A DNA stretch of 64,000 nt, taken from positions 1-64,000 of the forward strand of contig CAWWAF010000004.1 of NCBI GenBank assembly GCA_963934795.1, given 5' to 3'. The translations under genes were made by a program, and so were the position numbers. The notes under the pieces are model-generated. The model ran no database searches, had not been told where the DNA came from, and saw nothing but the letters and a program-made list of their open reading frames with translations. This document shows, one piece after another, positions 52,569-61,720 of the stretch. The stretch comes from UBA8438 sp963934795 (GTDB lineage Bacteria > Acidobacteriota > Vicinamibacteria > Vicinamibacterales > UBA8438). Positions within the stretch are counted from its first letter, which is position 1. Each line of letters opens with the position of its first letter.

Positions 52569-53921
52569 TTACAGCAGCATCGACGCCAGGGCTGCGTTAA
52601 TCAGCGTCGCAAGAAACCCGCCAAGCAGAGCGGTGGGGCCCAGCCGCGCCAGATCCGCTCGACGCGTAGGGGCCAATGCGCCGATACCGCCCAGCAGGAT
52701 ACCGACGGAGCCAAAATTCGCGAAACCCGTCAGCGCGAACGTCGCGACCATGCGCGTGTGTTCGCTCACCGCTCCGAGATAGGTGTCGTTCAATTTGATG
52801 AACGCCACAAACTCGTTGGTTGCCAGCTTCGTGCCCAGCAGGTCCGCAACCGCCGGCACGTCGCTCGACGCCACGCCAAGCAAGGCCGCCACCGGAGCGA
52901 AGAGCCATCCGAAAATCGCCGCCAGGCTGAGATTCTCGCTAAGCTGGCCCAGGCCGAAGTCGATCATCGCGATGAAGGCCAGGAACGCGATCAACATCGC
53001 GGCGACGTTGATCGCGAGCCGCGTCCCGTCCGAGGCGCCCGAGGCGAGCGCATCGATCACGTTGACATGTTCACGTTCGACCACGATCTGCACATCGCCC
53101 ACGGTCGCTGGCGTCTCGGTCTCTGGCAGCAGGATCTTCGAAAGATACAGACCGCACGGCGCTGCCATCACGCTCGTCGCCAGCACACCCACCGGGTCGG
53201 CCCCGAGACTGATGTAGATGGCCATAACCGTTCCGGCAATGGTGGCCAGTCCTCCGGTCATCAGGGCCAACAGCTCTGACTGGGTCATTCCGGCAATGTA
53301 GGGCCGAATGACAATGGGCGCCTCCGTCACCCCCAGAAACACATTGGCCGCCGCCGACAAGCTCTCCGCGCCGCTCGTCCCCATCACACGCGCCATGATG
53401 CGGGCCATCACCCGGACCACCACCTGCAGCACCCCAAGGTGATAGAGCACCGTGAAGACCGACGACATGAAGATCAGGATCGGGAGCGAGGCGAACGCCA
53501 GGACCATGCCGTTCGGAAACTGCTCGCCCATCTGCTCGGGGTCGGCCAGCACGCCAAAGACGAACCGCGAGCCGGTATTGGTAAATTCGAGAAAGTGCGT
53601 CGCCGCTGAGGCCACGGCCGCGAAGAACTGGTAGCCCGGTCGAACCCCGCCAATTTCCACTTTGAGAATAAGGACCGCGAGCCCGACCTGTAGGGCCAAC
53701 CCACTCACAACGAGGCGCAGGTTGACGGCGCGGATGCGAGCCGAGCAGGCACCGGCAACGGCGAGAAACGCCACGATCCCGGCCAGCGCGCGGACGCGCG
53801 GGTCGAGCGCCTCCTGCCACCACAGTGCCGCAAGACCCAACAGACCGGCACCGCCGCCCAGCGCCAGGCGCAACGGCCAGTCCGCAGACGGGGCCGACTC
53901 ACGCTCTTGGGTGCCCACCAC
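52569..53921 (-). CDS. Concentrative nucleoside transporter (NupC/CNT family)
   Basis: A 450-residue membrane carrier. The CNT motifs are present: NVFLGVTEAPIVIRPYIAGMTQSELLALMTGGLATIAGTVMAIY (landmark from about residue 190), VMAAPCGLYLSKILLPETE, and the C-terminal FIKLNDTYLGAVSEHTRMVATFALTGFANFGSVGI. It has about 10 to 12 helices and couples nucleoside uptake to H+ or Na+. ATG 53919-53921. Divergent from the 54007 gene. Confidence 0.93.
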   Translation of the reverse strand: MVGTQERESAPSADWPLRLALGGGAGLLGLAALWWQEALDPRVRALAGIVAFLAVAGACSARIRAVNLRLVVSGLALQVGLAVLILKVEIGGVRPGYQFFAAVASAATHFLEFTNTGSRFVFGVLADPEQMGEQFPNGMVLAFASLPILIFMSSVFTVLYHLGVLQVVVRVMARIMARVMGTSGAESLSAAANVFLGVTEAPIVIRPYIAGMTQSELLALMTGGLATIAGTVMAIYISLGADPVGVLATSVMAAPCGLYLSKILLPETETPATVGDVQIVVEREHVNVIDALASGASDGTRLAINVAAMLIAFLAFIAMIDFGLGQLSENLSLAAIFGWLFAPVAALLGVASSDVPAVADLLGTKLATNEFVAFIKLNDTYLGAVSEHTRMVATFALTGFANFGSVGILLGGIGALAPTRRADLARLGPTALLGGFLATLINAALASMLL

Positions 53922-54006
53922 GACGAAGCGATAATACGCGGTTCATAGGAAGCGCGGTAGGCTTCCCGGCGGACCGCCGGCTATGATACAGGTGACCTGT
54001 CTGACC

Positions 54007-54798
54007 ATGACTGACGCCACGGCCCAGGAGCCGCTCGATTCCGAACAAGGCGACCGGCTCATCGGGTTTGCACGCACCTGCGCGGTGGCCGTGCGCGCCG
54101 TCTCGCTGTATCCGGCCAAACACCCCGCAGTCGATGCCGCGCTCGCGCGACTCGTAGATTGCGTGACGACCATCACGGCCAGTGAGTCCCTCCGCGCCAC
54201 CGTTCTCCCCCACACGCTACTCATCGACGATCGTGCCCCCGCCAAGGCCGATCCCGCCCTGGCGGAGTTGGCCACAGCGCTGCACCTGCACCGTATCAGC
54301 GGCCTCACGGTGCGAAACGCCGGTGACGCGTCGATGTGGCAGCAACTGCTCGGCCTCGTGGGTCGCCCCACCGAAGAGATCCGTGAGGCCGGCGGCATCG
54401 GGCACTTGTGGAGCGAATCGGGTGGCATCACGACCGCTGCCTACCTACGTAGCGTCGAAGTGCGCGAGGTCGACTACGAACAGTTGCTCCGCAACCAGGC
54501 CCTGGGGGATCCCCTCACCCTGGAGGAGATCTTTGACCGCCTCGAGTCCGGCACCCCTGAGGCGATGGGCTCGGCCGCCCAGGCACTTCTGGCTGAGATC
54601 GCCATCGTGCTCCAGGTGCATGCACCCGACCCTCATCGCCCGCGCGTACGAATCCTGCGAGACACGCAGGGGCGCCGAGTGCCGTCAGAACCGACCAGGC
54701 ACCTCTGGGAAACTCGCGATGGCGCCGAGGACGACGTGCATGTCACCGCGCCGCTGCACGCGGACGACTACGGCGTGGACCCGCTCGAGTATCTGTAA
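54007..54798 (+). CDS. Uncharacterised soluble protein
   Basis: 263 residues, no signal or membrane segment. The first 150 residues contain FARTCAVAVRAVSLYPAKHPAVDAALARL followed by HLHRISGLTVRNAGDASMWQQLLGLVGRP; this helical N-terminal pattern recalls proteins with HEAT-like tails seen in Acidobacteriota, but the tail is short here. ATG at 54007 (MTDATAQ) is preferred over 53983. It ends TAATG overlapping the next gene start, so both are co-translated. Function unknown. Confidence 0.7.
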   Translation: MTDATAQEPLDSEQGDRLIGFARTCAVAVRAVSLYPAKHPAVDAALARLVDCVTTITASESLRATVLPHTLLIDDRAPAKADPALAELATALHLHRISGLTVRNAGDASMWQQLLGLVGRPTEEIREAGGIGHLWSESGGITTAAYLRSVEVREVDYEQLLRNQALGDPLTLEEIFDRLESGTPEAMGSAAQALLAEIAIVLQVHAPDPHRPRVRILRDTQGRRVPSEPTRHLWETRDGAEDDVHVTAPLHADDYGVDPLEYL

Positions 54799-55271
54799 TG
54801 ACAGGGTTCATGGATCTCACGGATGCCGACCTCGCGTTGATCCTGGCGTGCGTGGTCATGGCGCTGGCCCTCATCCGGTTGTCACTGGCGGCATCGCGCG
54901 CCGACCCGGCTGAGGCGGCCCGTTTGGTCGCCGAGCTTCGGCTCGCCCAATTCGCCGCACTGATGCTGGTCCTGACGGCCGGGGTGTACGTCGGATTCGC
55001 GCTCGCCCACGGCTCGAGCCCTGGCAGCGGTCTAGACGTGGCGCTGGCGGTCGGGTTCCTCGTGCTTGCGTCAGTGGCCATCACGCAGGAACCGGGGCAC
55101 GCGCTCACAATACTGGCCCTGGGCTTCGCCGGTCACGCCGTGGTCGATCTGCTGCACGGCGCCGGCACGCTCCCCTCCAGTGCTCTCCCGAATTGGTATG
55201 CAACGGCGTGCGCGATATACGACGTTGGCATCGCGGGGGTATGCTATCTGCCGATCGTACGCCGGCCGTAG
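54798..55271 (+). CDS. Small four-helix membrane protein
   Basis: 157 residues with four to five hydrophobic stretches (LALILACVVMALALIRLSL, LAQFAALMLVLTAGVYVGFAL, VALAVGFLVLASVAI, ILALGFAGHAVVDLL). No catalytic motif that I recognise; one His-Asp pair (HAVVDLLHGAG) lies in a membrane helix. Starts in the stop of the upstream gene (TAATG). An internal ATG at 54810 is an alternative start. Confidence 0.65.
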   Translation: MTGFMDLTDADLALILACVVMALALIRLSLAASRADPAEAARLVAELRLAQFAALMLVLTAGVYVGFALAHGSSPGSGLDVALAVGFLVLASVAITQEPGHALTILALGFAGHAVVDLLHGAGTLPSSALPNWYATACAIYDVGIAGVCYLPIVRRP

Positions 55272-55310
55272 GTCGGTATCGCGACGCGACCCGCAGCGAG
55301 GACAACGACT

Positions 55311-55814
55311 ATGACCGACGCTCCCAACACGACCTGGCTCGACATCGCCCGCGCTCGCCTGGTCGTGCACCAGGCGGGCCAGGTTCGCGCCTGTCTCGAC
55401 GCGCTGAACGACGGACAAATCTGGTGGCGCGCGAACGAAGGCTCCAACAGCATCGGCAACCTCGTGCTCCACCTCAGCGGCTCGACGCGGTGGTTTATTG
55501 GCCACGGTGTCGGAGACAGCGGCTTCGTCCGCGATCGCGACGCTGAATTCGCCGAGCAGGGACCCATGCCGAAAGAAGGGTTGCTGGCCCACTTGGACTT
55601 TGCGGTGTCGGAAGCGGACCGGGTACTCTCAGAATTCGACCCTGCGCGGCTACACGAGACGGCCGACCGCATCGACACACCGATTACCTACGAAGAGCTC
55701 ATCCTCAACCAGGTCCTTCACTTCACCACCCACGCCGGCCAGGTCGTCTTCGCCACCAAGCTCATTCAGCAGGACCTGATCCACGAGGTGTGGAAATCGA
55801 CTCCGAAGAGCTAG
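55311..55814 (+). CDS. DUF1572/DinB-like protein
   Basis: A 167-residue four-helix protein of the DinB superfamily (DUF1572-like): SIGNLVLHLSGSTRWFIG and VLHFTTHAGQVVFATKLI contain the His residues of the putative metal site. It is similar in kind to the DinB-like protein at 15302-15787 and could be a thiol-dependent transferase, unproven. It overlaps the MGMT gene by 25 nt, so the two are coupled. Confidence 0.85.
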   Translation: MTDAPNTTWLDIARARLVVHQAGQVRACLDALNDGQIWWRANEGSNSIGNLVLHLSGSTRWFIGHGVGDSGFVRDRDAEFAEQGPMPKEGLLAHLDFAVSEADRVLSEFDPARLHETADRIDTPITYEELILNQVLHFTTHAGQVVFATKLIQQDLIHEVWKSTPKS

Positions 55815-56188
55815 CCCCACGTGCTCGGCGCGATCGGACTCCGGTGGTGGGCCCGGATGGCCACCCACACCAGGTGCGGTCGTTCGAGACCCAGGTGCGC
55901 CACGTGGTGCGACGGATTCCGCGTGGCCGGGTCGCCACCTACGGCGATGTCGCGGCGATGGCTGGCCGGCCGAGAGCCTGGCGAGCCGTCGGCACGATCA
56001 TGCGGACGTGCCGGTCGCCCAGTGTGCCGTGTCACCGGGTGGTCGGTGCCGGCGGACGCCTCGGCGGCTATAGCGATCCACTCCTGAAACGTCGCCTGCT
56101 GCGGGACGAGGGCGTCATCGTAGGTCCCAGCACCATCCGTCAGTTCGCCGCCGTTCGCTGGACGCTCGGGGACGAGCACGCCAGCTGA
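55790..56188 (+). CDS. Stand-alone MGMT-type DNA-binding domain protein
   Basis: A 132-residue protein made only of the DNA-binding/alkyltransfer domain of O6-alkylguanine-DNA alkyltransferase: VRRIPRGRVATYGDVAAMAG, the active-site VPCHRVVGAGGRLGGYS with Cys (PCHRV) and a helix-turn-helix. ATL-type proteins of this size carry Trp in place of Cys; here the Cys is present, so it could be an active methyltransferase or an alkylation-damage sensor. Start GTG at 55790, inside the preceding gene. Confidence 0.85.
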   Translation: MEIDSEELAPRARRDRTPVVGPDGHPHQVRSFETQVRHVVRRIPRGRVATYGDVAAMAGRPRAWRAVGTIMRTCRSPSVPCHRVVGAGGRLGGYSDPLLKRRLLRDEGVIVGPSTIRQFAAVRWTLGDEHAS

Positions 56189-56290
56189 GAACCGGCGGCC
56201 TTCTGCCGCCATGTGCAGTTCTTGTATCATGAGCCCGGCTCGGGCCCACGCTGATCCCAGCAGCCTGCGGCACCCGATGCGGGAGGAAAC

Positions 56291-56755
56291 ATGAAGCGAC
56301 AGCACACCACCAGTCTCATCCTGGCATCTGCCATCCTCGGATTCACCGTCGGTCCCGCCACTGTGGCTCTGGCACAGACGGCATCGGCCAGTGTCGACGT
56401 CCCGACCGGCCAGGTCGCACTGGGATCAATAGAACTGCCGCGGCGGGTCATGGCCAACGGGGAAGCACTCGCTTCTGGCACATACGAGGTGCAGGTCACC
56501 GGCGATTCGGCCACTCCTGACGCGCCCGGCCAATTGCAGGTGCTCGAGCGCTGGGTCGAGTTTCGCCAAAGGGACGAGGTACGCGGCCGCGAGGTGGTGA
56601 GTATCGTCCCTCAGAGCGAGATTCAGAGCGTGGCGAAGACGGCGCCGCCGGCGAGCGGCACATCGCGGGTCGATCTACTCAGCGGGAACGACTACCTGCG
56701 CGTGTGGTCGAACCAGAACAACACCCACTACATCATCCATCTGGTCGTAGGCTAG
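56291..56755 (+). CDS. Secreted uncharacterised protein
   Basis: 154 residues with a clear signal peptide (SLILASAILGFTVGPATVALAQ). The mature part is beta-rich: LGSIELPRRVMANGEALASGTYEVQVTG, then QLQVLERWVEFRQRDEVRGREVVSIV and the end LRVWSNQNNTHYIIHLVVG. I know of similar small secreted proteins in Acidobacteriota without function. ATG at 56291 is preceded by GGGAGGAAAC, a good RBS. Confidence 0.75.
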   Translation: MKRQHTTSLILASAILGFTVGPATVALAQTASASVDVPTGQVALGSIELPRRVMANGEALASGTYEVQVTGDSATPDAPGQLQVLERWVEFRQRDEVRGREVVSIVPQSEIQSVAKTAPPASGTSRVDLLSGNDYLRVWSNQNNTHYIIHLVVG

Positions 56756-56818
56756 CCGACACCGTTGGAGTGGCCCCGGCAAGGCTACCCCGTGCCGTCA
56801 TTGGCGCGTCGTCGTCGT

Positions 56819-56834
56819 GGCGCCGGCCGGCGCC
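56819..56834. terminator. Perfect 16-bp palindrome between convergent genes
   Basis: GGCGCCGGCCGGCGCC reads identically on both strands; as RNA it can fold into a 6-bp hairpin with a GGCC loop. It lies between the secreted protein gene (plus) and rng (minus), 5 nt from the rng stop. Possibly a bidirectional terminator. Confidence 0.35.
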
Positions 56835-56838
56835 GTGC

Positions 56839-58440
56839 CTACCCTCTCTCGACGGTCATTACGTCGAATTGCTCGTGATGCAAGAGGGCATCCGGGTGCA
56901 GGACGATCTTCCGATCGAGCGTGCGCTCGATTTCCTTCATGACGCCCCGCGCTTCGGCCTTGAGCGCGCGCGCGACATCTGGATTGACGCGGAGTTGCAC
57001 GCGGTGGCCATTCAGGTCGCTGCTGATCTTGCGCAGTTCAGACAAGATCTCATAACAGATCGCTGACGTCGACTTCACGACCGCGCTCCCTGAGCAGTAC
57101 GGGCACGGTTCGGTCAACTGACGTTCCAGGCTCTGCTTGACCCGCTTGCGGGTGGTAATGATGAGGCCGAACTCGGTGACCTGGACCGCCTTCGATGGCG
57201 ATCGGTCGCGTCGAATCTGCTGCTCGAACGCCTGATAGACGCTTTGGCGGTTCTTGCGCTCCTCCATATCGATGAAGTCGAGGACGATGATGCCTCCCAG
57301 GTCGCGCAAACGGACCTGTCGGACGATCTCGGTGACCGCCTCGAGGTTCGTCTTCACGATGGTGTCCTCAAGACGACCGCTCCGCTTGCCCACGTAGCGC
57401 CCGGTATTGACATCGATCGCGACCAGGGCCTCGGTCTGATTGATGACGATGTAGCCTCCCGATTTCAACCACACCTTGCTGCGCAGCCCCTTGTCGATCT
57501 CGGCCTGCACGCCGTATTCCTCAAAGATTGGGAAGTCCTTGTCATACCGATGTACGCGGGACACCATGTCCGGCATGATCCGCTCAACCAGCTTGACAGC
57601 CTTCTGATATTCCCCCGCGTCGTCGATGCGGATGGTGGAAAAGTCGTCGGTCAGGAGGTCACGCAGGAGTTTCGCGACCAGACTCTCCTCACGATGGATG
57701 CACACCGGCGCCCGCCGGTTTTCACCCTTCTTGACCGTTTCGGTCCACAACTCATGGAAATACGTGAGATCGCTGATGATGTCTTCTTCGGGTCGGTCCG
57801 CCGCTGCGGTGCGGATGATGACGCCGCCTGGCATCCCGTGCTCGATACGGAAGTCTCGGACAATCCGCCGAAGGCGACTGCGCTGGTCTCGAGACGCAAT
57901 CTTCCGGGACACGCCGATGTGGTCCACTGTCGGCATGAAGACCAGGAATCGGCCTGGGATCGAGACGTGCGACGTGATGCGGGCGCCCTTGGTGCCGAGC
58001 GGCTCCTTCACCACCTGCACCACGATCTCCTGCCCGGCGGTCAGCAGCTTGTCGATCGGCAGATCTGACTGATTGCGGTCGCGACCTCGGCCGCGTCCGC
58101 GGCCACGTCCACCGCCCGAACCGGCGCTCGGTGCGCCTCCCCCGTTCTTGGAGTCTGGCTCCGCCTCTCCGTCTCCGTCGTCATCGGCGTCGATCCCATC
58201 CATCGACGCCAACGGATCGATGACATCGGCGACATACAAGAATCCGTCGCGCTCCAGACCAAGGTTGACGAAGGCGGCCTGCATCCCTGGCAGGACCTTC
58301 GAGACGCGTCCCTTATAGATGTTGCCCGCCGCGCCCAGCGCTTGGTCGCGTTCGACAAAAATTTCGACCACTTGGTCGTCTTCGAGAATGGCGGCCATCG
58401 TTTCGTGACCGCTCGTGGAGATGATCATCTCCTTGTTCAT
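56839..58440 (-). CDS. rng: Ribonuclease G/E family endoribonuclease
   Basis: A 533-residue RNase G/E: N-terminal S1-type start (EIFVERDQALGAAGNIYKGRVSKVLPGMQAAFVNLG), a low-complexity Asp/Gly/Arg linker (residues about 95-140, e.g. SGGGRGRGRGRGRDRN) inserted in the S1 region, and the catalytic DNase-I-like part with the metal residues in TEALVAIDVNTGRYVG and GGIIVLDFIDMEERKN. The zinc link is CPYCSGS. No C-terminal degradosome scaffold, so closer to RNase G. ATG 58438-58440 is preceded by GGAG. It processes rRNA and mRNA. Confidence 0.93.
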   Translation of the reverse strand: MNKEMIISTSGHETMAAILEDDQVVEIFVERDQALGAAGNIYKGRVSKVLPGMQAAFVNLGLERDGFLYVADVIDPLASMDGIDADDDGDGEAEPDSKNGGGAPSAGSGGGRGRGRGRGRDRNQSDLPIDKLLTAGQEIVVQVVKEPLGTKGARITSHVSIPGRFLVFMPTVDHIGVSRKIASRDQRSRLRRIVRDFRIEHGMPGGVIIRTAAADRPEEDIISDLTYFHELWTETVKKGENRRAPVCIHREESLVAKLLRDLLTDDFSTIRIDDAGEYQKAVKLVERIMPDMVSRVHRYDKDFPIFEEYGVQAEIDKGLRSKVWLKSGGYIVINQTEALVAIDVNTGRYVGKRSGRLEDTIVKTNLEAVTEIVRQVRLRDLGGIIVLDFIDMEERKNRQSVYQAFEQQIRRDRSPSKAVQVTEFGLIITTRKRVKQSLERQLTEPCPYCSGSAVVKSTSAICYEILSELRKISSDLNGHRVQLRVNPDVARALKAEARGVMKEIERTLDRKIVLHPDALLHHEQFDVMTVERG

Positions 58441-58505
58441 GAATACAGCTCCAGATGCGGAAGCCCAGTCTCGCCCTGACTCCACCCGACACACCGGTCT
58501 CTCCC

Positions 58506-58533
58506 CAGACGCTGCACACGCCAGGGGCGTCTG
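58506..58533 (-). other. Inverted repeat in the rodA-rng gap
   Basis: CAGACGC (58506-58512) and GCGTCTG (58527-58533) are perfect 7-bp arms with a 14-nt spacer, about 66 nt upstream of the rng start codon. Could be a leader hairpin of the rng mRNA or a terminator after rodA. The remaining 246-nt gap shows nothing else recognisable. Confidence 0.25.
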
Positions 58534-58686
58534 CGAGCGTCGGCGGGAGGACAGGGTACGCGGGTCTGATCATCGGCAGTATCGACCGCTTCCGTTGCCA
58601 TCTGCGCGGCGCTGTTCCCAGCGTCGTGCGACGGCGAGTGTGAATGCCGCGCGCGAAGGTGTCACCCCCAACGCCCGCGACGTGCC

Positions 58687-59787
58687 TCAGTTTGTAAATC
58701 TGCGCATCCTCACGTTGAGGACAAGTCCGAACGCCGCTAACGTAGCAATGACGGAAGACCCGCCATAACTCATCAACGGCAATGTGAGTCCTTTCACCGG
58801 CGCGAGCCCAGCTGACATGGCGATGTTGTAAATCACCTGGAACGCAAACCCGGACATCAGACCGACCACCAGGAAGGTACCCAAGCGGTCTTTGGCCAGC
58901 CGGGCGGCGTCAAGCCCCCGCAGGATGACAAACAGATACAACCCAAGCGCGACCACCACGCCCAGGAACCCTTGCTCTTCAGCGAGCACCGAGAAGATGA
59001 AGTCGTTGTGTGCAACCGGCAAAAAATTGTACTGGCTCTGGGTGCCGCCCAGAAACCCCTTTCCAAGCGGACCGCCGGACCCGACCGTAATGCGCGCCTG
59101 AATCTGCTGGTAGCCGGCGCCGCGTGCATCCTGCTCCGGGTCGAGGAAGCTCGAGAGCCGCTGCTTCTGATAGTCCTGGAGTCCGTAGGCCCACACGACC
59201 GGTGCGGCCAGCGCCGCAAGGAGCACCACGACGGCGACATACCGTAGACGCAGTCCGGCAAAGATGAGGATCCCGAAACAGACCGGGAGCAGGGTGACCG
59301 CGGTGCCCAGGTCGGGCTGCCGCGCAATCAACAGGAATGGCGTACCGATGATGAGCACCGTCATCAACCAGCCCGTGGGCGTGTGGGGTCCGCGACGGCG
59401 ATCAGCGAAGAGCGTCGCCAGTGCCAACGCCACCACAATCCGCGCGAACTCGGACGGCTGCAGATTGAATAGACCCAACCCGATCCACCGGCGAGCACCG
59501 CCGCCCTCCGTGCCAAACATCAACGCGTAGCCGAGCGCGGCCAGCAACGCGAGACCAATCAACACCGTGGAATCCGAGAACCACCGGTAGTCGACCGAGA
59601 GCATGACGATGAACCCGACCAGCCCCAGCCCGAGGGCCCACATCTGCGTCGACACCTGCGACCCGGCGAGGCCGGTCGTCGGGTCATAGGTCGTGCTGTA
59701 GATCATGGTGACGCCAATCGCGCACAGGAGAAGAATGGCCAGCAGCAGCAGCCAATCGATGTGCCGATAGAGTCGTCGTTCGAGCAT
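58687..59787 (-). CDS. rodA: Rod-shape peptidoglycan glycosyltransferase RodA
   Basis: A 366-residue SEDS-family glycosyltransferase with about 10 helices that polymerises lipid II for lateral wall growth. Family motifs visible: RWIGLGLFNLQPSEFARIVVAL (with PSEF), HNDFIFSVLAEEQGFLG, GLMSGFAFQVIYNIAMSAGLAPVKGLTLPLMSYGGSS. It follows mrdA directly (1-nt gap) in the mre cluster. Confidence 0.95.
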   Translation of the reverse strand: MLERRLYRHIDWLLLLAILLLCAIGVTMIYSTTYDPTTGLAGSQVSTQMWALGLGLVGFIVMLSVDYRWFSDSTVLIGLALLAALGYALMFGTEGGGARRWIGLGLFNLQPSEFARIVVALALATLFADRRRGPHTPTGWLMTVLIIGTPFLLIARQPDLGTAVTLLPVCFGILIFAGLRLRYVAVVVLLAALAAPVVWAYGLQDYQKQRLSSFLDPEQDARGAGYQQIQARITVGSGGPLGKGFLGGTQSQYNFLPVAHNDFIFSVLAEEQGFLGVVVALGLYLFVILRGLDAARLAKDRLGTFLVVGLMSGFAFQVIYNIAMSAGLAPVKGLTLPLMSYGGSSVIATLAAFGLVLNVRMRRFTN

Positions 59788-59788
59788 C

Positions 59789-61687
59789 CTAGTTGGTCAC
59801 CACGGCCGTCGAAGACATCGGGGGGACGACTTCCGGGGGAGCGGGTAGGGGCAGCACTGGCAGCGGACGACCGTCCTGCTTGGCGAAGTACGTCTCCATG
59901 ACATGCTTCGCGATGGGCGCACTCAGCGACCCGTGTTCGTTGTGCTCACCAAACACGACTCCGGCAATTTCCGGCGCGTGCGCGGGGGCTGCGAAGACAA
60001 ACCAGCCATGGTCGAAAAACTCTGGATCCGTCTCTCCGGCCGCCGTGCGCCCCCTCAAAGAGATCACTTGTGCGGTGCCGGTCTTGCCGATGACGTCCCG
60101 ACCCTCGATTCTGGCCCGGCCACCGGTGCCGGCCCGGTTGACCACGTTCCAGAGCCCGTCAGTGACGGCGCTGATCGTCTCCGGAGAGAGGGTGACCTGA
60201 GAGCGAGGCCCGGGAGGCTGGGCCGGGGCCCAGCCGTCGCCGTCGTTCACCGCCTTGAGCAGATACGGGGTCACCCGGGTACCGCCATTCACCACCGTGG
60301 CCATCATGACCGCCAGCGACAGCGGCGTGACATCCACAGCCCCCTGCCCGATCGCGACCGAAATCGTCTCGCCCGGGTACCACCGTTCACCACGCGCTTC
60401 GCGCTTCCACGCCGTCGAAGGCACCAAGCCCTGAACCTCATGGGGGAGGTCAATACCGCTGAGCACGCCCAGCCCGAGCGCGGTGGCCCACTTATGAATC
60501 TGGTCGACCTCCATCTTCTGGCCCAGCGTGTAGAAATAGGTATTACACGACTGCTCGAGCGCCTCACGCATGTTCACACTGCCATGGCTGCCCCAACATT
60601 TGTAGAATCGCCCGTAGAACGTCCCACCGCCGTGGCAGGCGACACGATCCTCAGCGTTGATGATCCCCTCCTCCAGCGCCGCCACGGCCATCGCAATCTT
60701 GAAGGTGGACCCAGGAGAGTATCGACCCTGTAGGGCCCTATTGCTCAACGGCCGCCGTGTATCGTCGTTGAGTCCGCTCCAAGTGGCACTATCAATCCCC
60801 ATAGCGAACGCATTGGGGTCGTAGGCCGGCAGACTCACCAGAGACAGGATCTCGCCAGACCGCGGGTCCAGCACCACGGCGGCGCCATCGAAACCGGCCA
60901 GCTTGAACGCTGCTTCGGCCGCCTCCTGGAGATCGTAGTCGAGGGTTAACTGGAGTTGCCGGCCTTCGCTTGGCGCAATCTCACCAACGGTGTCGATCTC
61001 GCGACCGATCGCGTCGACCACCACCTGGCGGGCACCGTCTGTTCCCATGAGCAGCCGGTTGTATGTGCTCTCGATGCCAGACTTCCCCACGACCGTGCCG
61101 CTGCGCACGCCCTCAAAATCGGCCGTCCCCAACTGCGAGTCGCTCACCTGTCCCACGTAGCCAAACAGATGGGCCGCCACCTCCGCCGTCTCGTAGTGTC
61201 GGGCAGGCAACTCCTGGACAAAGAGCCCTGCCAACTCGAGCGCGTGGGCCGCGACCGCCGACACCTGTCCCATGGTTGCGTCACGAATCAAGACCATCGG
61301 TTGGTAGGCCGGGGTTCTCCGGTTCCGCTCGACGACCGACCAGAGTGCAGCCGAGGGAACACCCGCCACCTCCGAGAGCAACGTGATGGTGCGTTCAAGA
61401 TCGGCCACCTGCTCACGCACAAACGAGATGTTCAACGAATTCCGGTTCTTCACCAATATGCGCCCGTCGCGATCGAACACGTTCCCTCGGGGCGCGCGAA
61501 GACCGACCGTTCGACGGTGGTTGTTTTCTGCCAGCTGGTGATACCGGTCGTGCTGCCCAACCTGGAGCGACCAGAACGCCACCCCGAGGGCCACGAACGC
61601 AAGGACCACCGAGGTCCGCAGCAACAGCAGCGGCACCGTCGTGCTATCGCGACGTCCCTCTCCGTGTGTCTCGAGTTCGCCTGTCAT
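59789..61687 (-). CDS. mrdA: Penicillin-binding protein 2 (elongasome transpeptidase)
   Basis: A 632-residue class B PBP that cross-links lateral wall peptidoglycan. N-terminal membrane segment (LLLLRTSVVLAFVALGVAFW), pedestal domain starting VGLRAPRGNVFDRDG, and transpeptidase motifs SPGSTFKIAMA (SxxK), LEQSCNTYF (SxN) and IGKTGTAQ (KTG). ATG 61685-61687 (GTG one codon earlier). Neighbours mreD, mreC and rodA are its working partners. Confidence 0.95.
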   Translation of the reverse strand: MTGELETHGEGRRDSTTVPLLLLRTSVVLAFVALGVAFWSLQVGQHDRYHQLAENNHRRTVGLRAPRGNVFDRDGRILVKNRNSLNISFVREQVADLERTITLLSEVAGVPSAALWSVVERNRRTPAYQPMVLIRDATMGQVSAVAAHALELAGLFVQELPARHYETAEVAAHLFGYVGQVSDSQLGTADFEGVRSGTVVGKSGIESTYNRLLMGTDGARQVVVDAIGREIDTVGEIAPSEGRQLQLTLDYDLQEAAEAAFKLAGFDGAAVVLDPRSGEILSLVSLPAYDPNAFAMGIDSATWSGLNDDTRRPLSNRALQGRYSPGSTFKIAMAVAALEEGIINAEDRVACHGGGTFYGRFYKCWGSHGSVNMREALEQSCNTYFYTLGQKMEVDQIHKWATALGLGVLSGIDLPHEVQGLVPSTAWKREARGERWYPGETISVAIGQGAVDVTPLSLAVMMATVVNGGTRVTPYLLKAVNDGDGWAPAQPPGPRSQVTLSPETISAVTDGLWNVVNRAGTGGRARIEGRDVIGKTGTAQVISLRGRTAAGETDPEFFDHGWFVFAAPAHAPEIAGVVFGEHNEHGSLSAPIAKHVMETYFAKQDGRPLPVLPLPAPPEVVPPMSSTAVVTN

Positions 61688-61720
61688 CACCGCTCTTCCT
61701 GAGTTCGCACCCTCACCCGC

